Origin: CAZVIK01 sp964627045
GTDB lineage: Bacteria > Acidobacteriota > Terriglobia > Bryobacterales > Bryobacteraceae
Assembly: GCA_964627045.1 (NCBI GenBank)
Contig: CAZVIK010000159.1
Span: 1-9,589 of the forward strand
Direction of reading: 5' to 3'
Length of the DNA: 9,589 nt
Below the pieces are notes generated by a model. The model searched no databases, was not told the DNA's origin, and saw only the letters and a list, made by a program, of their open reading frames with translations. Of this stretch, positions 6,529 to 9,589 are shown one piece after another. Within the stretch, counting starts at the first letter, position 1. The number at the start of each line of letters is the position of its first letter. The translations under genes and the position numbers were made by a program.

Positions 6529-7833
6529 TCACGCGTCGAAGGGATTGCGCCCGGCGCGGCAGTCATCCACCAGCGCCCGGGCCAGGTCGGCCTTATCCCG
6601 GAGCGCCCGGAGCACCCGCTCGTCCACGGTACTTTGCGCGACGAGGTGGATGTAGGTGCAGGGGCGGTGCTGGCCCACCCGATGGATGCGCGCCCGGGTC
6701 TGTTCGTAGTTGCTCATGGAGTAGTCCAGGGAGTAAAACACCAGGGTGCTGGCGGCGGTGAGGGTGATGCCCAGCCCGGCCGTGGCGATCTGGCCGAGGA
6801 ACACGGTCACGTCGGGGTCTCTTTGGAACGCTGCCACCTGGGCGTCGCGGTCCTTGACCTCGCCGGAGATTTGCGCGTAACGGATGCCGCGCTTCGTGAG
6901 CAGCTTCCCGATGGCGCGCAGCTCCGGCACGAACCGGGCGATAATCACCAGCTTCTGCCCGTCCGTGTCCGCGCTGTCGAGGATGTCCGAGAGCGCGTCC
7001 AGTTTGGCCGAGGAAACCTGCTCCGGGCGGGCGCTGCCGTCACCGAAGAGAAATCCACCCGTGAGCTGCGAGAGCCGCAGAAGCCGGGTCAGCACGTTGG
7101 TGGCGGTGACTTCGCCCCGGGTCAGTTCCGCGTAGCTGTCCTTGACCAGCTGGCGGTAGGCGCGCCGAGCCGCGGGTTCCAGTTCCACCCGCTGAATGAT
7201 GTCCGTGGTGTCCGGGAGGTCCAGGCACTCCGCCTTGGTGGCCCGGAACGCGATGGAGTGAAGGCGCTTGGTGAATTCCGCCTCCATGCTCTTTTTCATG
7301 ACCGGGGTGTGGTTCCCATAGCCCGTCATGTCAAAGTAGCGGTTGCGGAACAGGTAGAAGCTGGTTCCGTACACCCGTGGGTCGGCGAACTTGTACTGGC
7401 TGAACACGTCCAGCGGCTTGTTGGTGATGACGGTGCCGGTGAGCAGCAGCCGGTATTTCGCCTTCGCCCCCAGCCGGTGCAGCGCCTTGGACGCCGCGAT
7501 GTTGTGGGTCTTCAACTTGTGGCCCTCGTCCGCGATGATGAGGTCAGGCTTCCACCGTGCAAGCACCGCTTCCAGCCGCCACGCGGATTCGAAGTAAACC
7601 ACCAGCACCTTTAGCGCGTCCCCATCCGCCGATTGGATGGCTTCGGCCTTCTGCGCAGCCGAGCCCCGAAGCACGGTGAGCGCATAATCAAAGGCCGCGA
7701 ACTTCGCAAACTCGTCCTCCCACACCCCCAGGATGGAGAGAGGCGCGACGATGAGCAGCCGCCTTATGCGGCCCTGCCTTAGGAGCGCGCCGGCGATGGC
7801 GATGGATGTGAGCGTCTTGCCGGTACCGTTCAA
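6529..7833 (-). CDS. SNF2-family superfamily 2 helicase, main part (frame broken at motif I)
   Basis: This 434-codon frame carries nearly the whole helicase: GTGKT (motif I), LIIADEGHK (motif II, a DEGH box at 102-105), LLLTGT (motif III), VTVFLGQIATAGLGITLTAAS (motif V region, split here as QIATAGLGITLTAAS) and QTRARIHRVGQ (motif VI), all SNF2-type. Phage members probably remodel or unwind DNA at replication or recombination intermediates. The frame begins at TTG, and the N-terminal 54 residues lie in a different frame ending at TGA (7832-7830), so the gene is split exactly at motif I. The TTG overlaps that stop as TTGA and GGAG lies 5 nt upstream, so restart is conceivable. Deleting eight bases would restore MEMGTGKT. 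Motif III is followed by V rather than the common P. It is either broken, a restart pair or a sequence error. Confidence 0.85.
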   Translation of the reverse strand: MNGTGKTLTSIAIAGALLRQGRIRRLLIVAPLSILGVWEDEFAKFAAFDYALTVLRGSAAQKAEAIQSADGDALKVLVVYFESAWRLEAVLARWKPDLIIADEGHKLKTHNIAASKALHRLGAKAKYRLLLTGTVITNKPLDVFSQYKFADPRVYGTSFYLFRNRYFDMTGYGNHTPVMKKSMEAEFTKRLHSIAFRATKAECLDLPDTTDIIQRVELEPAARRAYRQLVKDSYAELTRGEVTATNVLTRLLRLSQLTGGFLFGDGSARPEQVSSAKLDALSDILDSADTDGQKLVIIARFVPELRAIGKLLTKRGIRYAQISGEVKDRDAQVAAFQRDPDVTVFLGQIATAGLGITLTAASTLVFYSLDYSMSNYEQTRARIHRVGQHRPCTYIHLVAQSTVDERVLRALRDKADLARALVDDCRAGRNPFDA

Positions 7834-7994
7834 CCCATCTCCATCAGGAGGGCCGCGCCCTTACCCGTGGAAATGTTCATTGGCATCACCCCCTCACCTG
7901 CGCCAAAGATCTGAAGCACAAAGCGGTATGCCGCGATCTGGTGCTCGTAGAGCGGTACCCGCACCGGGGGCGTCATGGCTTCCGGGATCTTCAT
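7830..7994 (-). pseudogene. N-terminal fragment of the SNF2 helicase
   Basis: These 54 residues begin MKIPEAMTPPVRVPLYEHQ, a typical start in which YEHQ is the Q-like motif preceding motif I, and end GAALLMEMG before TGA. Family members continue LLMEMGTGKT, which is exactly what the overlapping frame supplies. The ATG at 7994 has AAGGAG 7 nt upstream. The same frame also opens at 8078, where GGGAGG stands 6 nt before an ATG that overlaps the end of the regulator gene; that would add 28 residues not typical of the family. If the rest of the gene is expressed by restart or frameshifting, this is part of a working product; otherwise it is a remnant. Confidence 0.75.
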
Positions 7995-8067
7995 GGCAGT
8001 CTCCTTATGGCGTGCTGATTCCGTCTGCGGCCGATCGGGCGCGGCCCGGATGGGCATGTTCAAAGGT

Positions 8068-8424
8068 TTATCCGGCATGGTTTTCCTCCCGCTGGGTCTG
8101 CCTGGATTTCGGGGAGCCGTATTCGGCGAGCAGTTCGCGCAGGACTTTGGCTTGCCGCTCGTCGCCGATGGCGATCATCTGGGACAGGACGCGCTGCTGT
8201 TCGACCGTGAGGATGTTCCGGTGCGGGTGAAACCACTCCGCCACCTTCACGCAGCCGCCGTTGCCTCGCCGGGTTTCCAGGGGGTAATCGGCAGTCAGGA
8301 CGAGGATGTCCGTGCGAATCGTGCGCGGGGTTACGCCCAGTTCCCGCGCCAGATTCCGCATGGTTTCCCTGCGGCGCGCTGTCAGGATCCGGATGATTTC
8401 CGACCTGCGCTCGCCCGTCGTCAC
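8068..8424 (-). CDS. DeoR-type winged-helix transcriptional regulator
   Basis: A 118-residue protein. Residues about 3-62 are a winged helix-turn-helix of the DeoR/HTH_11 kind: ERRSEIIRILTARRRETMRNL, then ARELGVTPRTIRTDILVLTADYPLETRRGNGG gives the recognition helix and wing (quoted here in pieces by motif). The C-terminal part (about 70-105, LTVEQQRVLSQMI to LLAEYG) is a short helical region without the sugar-binding domain of full-length DeoR proteins, so it probably senses no sugar and may just dimerise. The start is GTG, decided by the sequence AAGGAGGTGATC, a 12-nt match to the 16S anti-Shine-Dalgarno end, 7-9 nt upstream. It heads the replication operon, and a 10-bp inverted repeat lies 46 nt upstream, suggesting autoregulation (inference). 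Confidence 0.85.
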   Translation of the reverse strand: MTTGERRSEIIRILTARRRETMRNLARELGVTPRTIRTDILVLTADYPLETRRGNGGCVKVAEWFHPHRNILTVEQQRVLSQMIAIGDERQAKVLRELLAEYGSPKSRQTQREENHAG

Positions 8425-8427
8425 TGC

Positions 8428-8439
8428 CGATCACCTCCT
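8428..8439 (-). promoter_or_regulatory. Extended Shine-Dalgarno of the regulator gene
   Basis: Read leftwards the sequence is AAGGAGGTGATC, complementary over 12 bases to the usual 3' end of bacterial 16S rRNA. The GGAGG core is 9 nt from the GTG start. Most sites in this window match only 5-7 bases, so this gene is probably translated strongly despite its GTG. Confidence 0.75.
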
Positions 8440-8469
8440 TCCCCTTGGCTCCGGCTGCATGGTACCGCC

Positions 8470-8496
8470 CAAATAGGAAGCCTGTTTTCCTATTTG
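8470..8496. promoter_or_regulatory. 10-bp inverted repeat, candidate operator of the replication operon
   Basis: CAAATAGGAA (8470-8479) and TTCCTATTTG (8487-8496) are perfect complements around a 7-nt centre. No T-run follows in either direction, so it is unlikely to be a terminator. It lies just downstream of a weak leftward -10-like CATAAT (8501-8506), in the position of an operator blocking transcription of the regulator gene. The binding protein is unknown; the neighbouring DeoR-type protein is the obvious candidate. Confidence 0.5.
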
Positions 8497-8500
8497 AAAA

Positions 8501-8529
8501 ATTATGTTCCGGATTTTTTCGACAAAAAA
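8501..8529 (-). promoter_or_regulatory. Weak candidate promoter for the replication operon
   Basis: Read leftwards, CATAAT (8506-8501) fits a -10 element at five of six bases. At 17-bp spacing the -35 position falls in a T-run (8529-8524) and matches poorly. A promoter is expected here because a terminator ends the upstream unit. The 10-bp inverted repeat begins 4 nt downstream of the -10. Evidence is mostly positional. Confidence 0.3.
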
Positions 8530-8577
8530 AGCCGGATGACAGAAAACAGGACTTTGCCTGTTTCGCAATCATCCGGC
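8524..8577 (-). terminator. Rho-independent terminator (leftward)
   Basis: GCCGGATGA (8531-8539) pairs perfectly with TCATCCGGC (8569-8577). Inside it AAACAGG (8544-8550) pairs with CCTGTTT (8557-8563) around a 6-nt loop. In leftward RNA the stem is followed by seven U (8530-8524). It lies 41 nt beyond the stop of the Com-like gene, so it ends the early regulatory transcript and insulates the replication operon, unless antiterminated. Confidence 0.85.
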
Positions 8578-8617
8578 GATTTGGTCACTCGCTGCAGTGT
8601 CTACATGGGCCTTCTGA

Positions 8618-8938
8618 TCAGGTCATGCGTTGCCGCTCATGGGCGGCCGGGCGCTTGCCCGCTGCACGGAGCCGTTGCTCGGTATGTTGCCCGTCCGAAG
8701 CGCGTTCGCGGTATTTGCGCTTCGCCTCCCGCCGCTGGGCGGTCAGTCGGATGGGGGATTCTCCCCCGATGTTTCGCCTGCGGAGTATGGATGCGCTTGC
8801 CAACGGCACGCACACCAGCATTCCGCAGTGCGGACATTTCATTTGGATGGCCACCTCCGCGCCCGGCAGCGCGGAGGTATCAAAGGCCCGCTTGCCGCAT
8901 AAGGGGCAGGCCATGGGCAGCGCGTTCTCGATCTGCAT
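8618..8938 (-). CDS. Com-like zinc-knuckle protein
   Basis: A 106-residue protein with two CxxC knuckles, CPLCGKRAFD (C11, C14) and KCPHCGMLV (C35, C38), about 20 residues apart, then a strongly basic, Arg-rich tail. The knuckle spacing and the hydrophobic residues after each pair resemble phage Mu Com and related small phage zinc proteins, which bind nucleic acid; Mu Com is an RNA-binding translational activator. Function here is inferred from that resemblance only. The start is uncertain: before the ATG at 8938 only a weak GCGGGG is seen, and M9 is a possible alternative. An internal perfect hairpin (8853-8878) covers a GGAGGT that precedes an in-frame ATG (MKCPHCG). It is the first well-supported gene of the leftward transcript and is followed by the terminator. 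Confidence 0.72.
   Translation of the reverse strand: MQIENALPMACPLCGKRAFDTSALPGAEVAIQMKCPHCGMLVCVPLASASILRRRNIGGESPIRLTAQRREAKRKYRERASDGQHTEQRLRAAGKRPAAHERQRMT
8853..8878 (-). promoter_or_regulatory. Perfect 10-bp hairpin inside the Com-like gene
   Basis: ACCTCCGCGC (8853-8862) and GCGCGGAGGT (8869-8878) are exact complements around ccggca. In leftward RNA the 3' arm... the base-paired segment contains a GGAGGT (complement of 8853-8858) lying 10 nt before an in-frame ATG, so an internal start would be masked when the hairpin forms. It lies in the linker between the two zinc knuckles. Whether it acts as RNA is unknown. Confidence 0.45.
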
Positions 8939-8957
8939 GCAATGCGCCCCGCTTTCG

Positions 8958-9062
8958 CTACCGGCCTGGCCGGCGGCCCGCCGCGTCCCAGTCCGGCGGG
9001 GAACCTTGTGTCACCCCATGTCCCGGGCATTTGCGTCGTCCGTGTAAAATAATCAACCGCAT
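8958..9062 (-). CDS. Possible 34-aa leader ORF
   Basis: An ATG at 9062 opens 34 codons (MRLIILHGRRKCPGHG, continuing in a Gly/Arg/Pro-rich tail) ending 19 nt before the Com-like start. AAGGGGAG lies 7-8 nt upstream, and the ORF would be the first in the transcript from the strong leftward promoter. The product is basic with no domain I recognise. The codon composition of its tail follows the local GC bias, so it may be chance; a leader peptide is possible. Confidence 0.3.
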   Translation of the reverse strand: MRLIILHGRRKCPGHGVTQGSPPDWDAAGRRPGR

Positions 9063-9075
9063 GCGTTCACTCCCC

Positions 9076-9104
9076 TTGACATATTGCGCTTTGTGCGCTA
9101 ATAT
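9076..9104 (+). promoter_or_regulatory. Rightward sigma-A promoter of the repressor gene
   Basis: TTGACA (9076-9081), a 17-bp spacer, and TAATAT (9099-9104) make a near-consensus promoter with a predicted start near 9111, giving the repressor message a leader of about 80 nt. Two GCGC elements lie within the spacer, at 9086 and 9095, and another straddles the start region. It faces the leftward promoter and overlaps it. Confidence 0.8.
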
Positions 9105-9123
9105 ATGCGCATCGACCTGTGTA

Positions 9124-9136
9124 GGAATTATATTCC
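9124..9136. promoter_or_regulatory. GGAAT-TAT-ATTCC palindrome over the leftward -10
   Basis: A 13-bp palindrome with 5-bp arms covers the leftward -10 element. Its left side reads TAGGAA, as does the arm of the inverted repeat at 8470-8496, where TAGGAA and TTCC are 7 rather than 5 bp apart. It could be an operator of a regulator other than the GCGC-binding one. Chance is not excluded. Confidence 0.35.
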
Positions 9137-9155
9137 ATAACATGCGCCTTGTCAA
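9127..9155 (-). promoter_or_regulatory. Leftward consensus sigma-A promoter (early genes)
   Basis: Read leftwards: TTGACA (9155-9150), exactly 17 bp, TATAAT (9132-9127), a full consensus match at both hexamers. The predicted start is near 9120. It should drive the 34-aa ORF and Com-like gene up to the terminator at 8524. Such a strong promoter normally needs tight repression in a lysogen. Confidence 0.85.
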
Positions 9156-9190
9156 GCGCAACATAGGCACAATAGATATGGGGTGAATCT

Positions 9191-9589
9191 ATGAATTTTG
9201 GGGAGAAGGTCCGGATGGCCCGGGAGGCGGCCCGGTACACCCAGGCCGAGTTGGCGGCCATCAGCGGCATCGCCAAGCGCACCATCCAGAACTATGAAAG
9301 CGGCGAACGCATGCCCAAGAAACGCGAGACCTACGCGCGCCTCGCCAATGTGCTGCAGATTGAGGAGCGCGTGCTGCTGGACGACAGCGCGGAGTTCATC
9401 CTCAAGGCCAAGGCGGAACTCGGCGCGCGCGCGAGCCGGCAGGCGGAACAGCTGGTGGAGGAAGTGCGCGCGCTGTACTCCGGCGGCAATTTGGCCGACG
9501 AGGACATGGACGCCATGATGAAGGCGATTCAGGATGCCTACTGGATCGCCAAAAAGAAAAACCGCAAATTTGTTCCGCTGAAGTACCGT
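9191..9589 (+). CDS. XRE/Cro-C1 family repressor, runs off right edge
   Basis: The only rightward gene: 133 codons are visible without a stop. Residues about 4-58 form an XRE helix-turn-helix: GEKVRMAREAARYTQAELAA, then SGIAKRTIQNYESGERMPKK with the recognition helix and the usual NYESG turn. Residues about 60-110 are Ala/Glu-rich helix, suited to dimerisation. It ends in a basic segment (AKKKNRKFVPLKYR) that in similar proteins lies close to the C terminus, so little is probably missing. GGGGTG lies 7 nt before the ATG. It stands opposite the early genes across the operator-promoter region, as a lysogeny repressor does. In related elements a metallopeptidase of the ImmA type often follows; that would lie outside the window. 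Confidence 0.88.
   Translation, partial: MNFGEKVRMAREAARYTQAELAAISGIAKRTIQNYESGERMPKKRETYARLANVLQIEERVLLDDSAEFILKAKAELGARASRQAEQLVEEVRALYSGGNLADEDMDAMMKAIQDAYWIAKKKNRKFVPLKYR

Larger units (their letters stand above)
9086..9159. promoter_or_regulatory. Cluster of GCGC operator-like elements
   Basis: GCGC occurs at 9086, 9095, 9107, 9144 and 9156, mostly as TGCGC or GCGCA. The pairs 9095/9107 and 9144/9156 are both 12 bp apart, one over the rightward -10 and one over the leftward -35 region. TTGCGCTT (9084-9091) reappears inverted as AAGCGCAA (9154-9161). The arrangement fits paired operators for the adjacent XRE repressor; binding is inferred. Confidence 0.5.

Noticed and set aside
7830..7840. 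Programmed -1 frameshift in the helicase
   Set aside because: No X-XXY-YYZ slippery heptamer precedes the TGA and no clear stimulatory stem was seen; kept only as one option in the finding.
7995..8078. Helicase start at 8078
   Set aside because: It has a good GGGAGG and cannot be ruled out, but the 28 extra residues are not typical and a second good site precedes 7994.
9149..9178. Second rightward promoter TTGTCA-18-TAGATA
   Set aside because: The -10 fits only three of six bases and the start would fall within a few bases of the ATG, leaving out the ribosome binding site.
8958..9285. Leftward frames of 70 and 72 codons crossing the promoter region
   Set aside because: Both begin upstream of the predicted leftward transcription start and run through the operator elements; only the 34-codon portion from 9062 is retained as a weak candidate.

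Overview
This window looks like the early control and DNA-replication region of a temperate phage or phage-derived integrative element, most likely from a GC-rich member of the Firmicutes (Clostridia). This host assignment is inferred from gene content (a SNF2-type phage helicase, a family A polymerase without a 5' nuclease, a DUF4406-like protein, an NrS-1-like primase-polymerase, a VRR-NUC nuclease), from strong AGGAGG-type ribosome binding sites and from consensus sigma-A promoters. No chromosomal housekeeping gene, tRNA, rRNA, insertion sequence or CRISPR array was seen.

Layout. At the right edge (9191 to the end) an XRE/Cro-C1 type repressor runs rightwards. Every other gene runs leftwards. 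The 9048-9190 interval holds two near-perfect sigma-A promoters that face each other and overlap, so RNA polymerase should not be able to occupy both at once; five GCGC elements and a GGAAT-TAT-ATTCC palindrome are interleaved with them. The leftward promoter drives a possible 34-residue ORF and a Com-like zinc-knuckle protein (8618-8938), ended by a strong Rho-independent terminator (8524-8577). A second leftward unit starts after the terminator: a DeoR-type winged-helix regulator (8068-8424) with an exceptionally long Shine-Dalgarno match and an inverted repeat in front of it, then the helicase (6529-7994, reading frame broken in the Walker A region), a 40-residue ORF, a 135-residue coiled-coil protein, a 241-residue four-cysteine protein, DNA polymerase, a DUF4406-like protein, and the primase-polymerase-helicase (309-2843). 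Several of these genes overlap or abut (TGATG and ATGA junctions), as expected of one operon.

Left of the primase is a 190-bp non-coding gap with five TGTGGTA elements arranged as a nested inverted repeat around a 28-nt alternating purine-pyrimidine (CG) tract. It is a good candidate for the element's replication origin or for a structured leader of the next gene, a VRR-NUC nuclease that runs off the left edge.

How the genes could work together (inference): the repressor and the facing promoters set lysogenic versus early expression; the winged-helix regulator controls the replication operon; the primase-polymerase-helicase opens and primes the origin, the family A polymerase extends, and the helicase, nuclease and conserved unknown proteins assist replication or recombination. 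The most notable points are the facing promoters, the origin-like repeat cluster, the broken helicase, and two conserved proteins of unknown function embedded in the replication genes.
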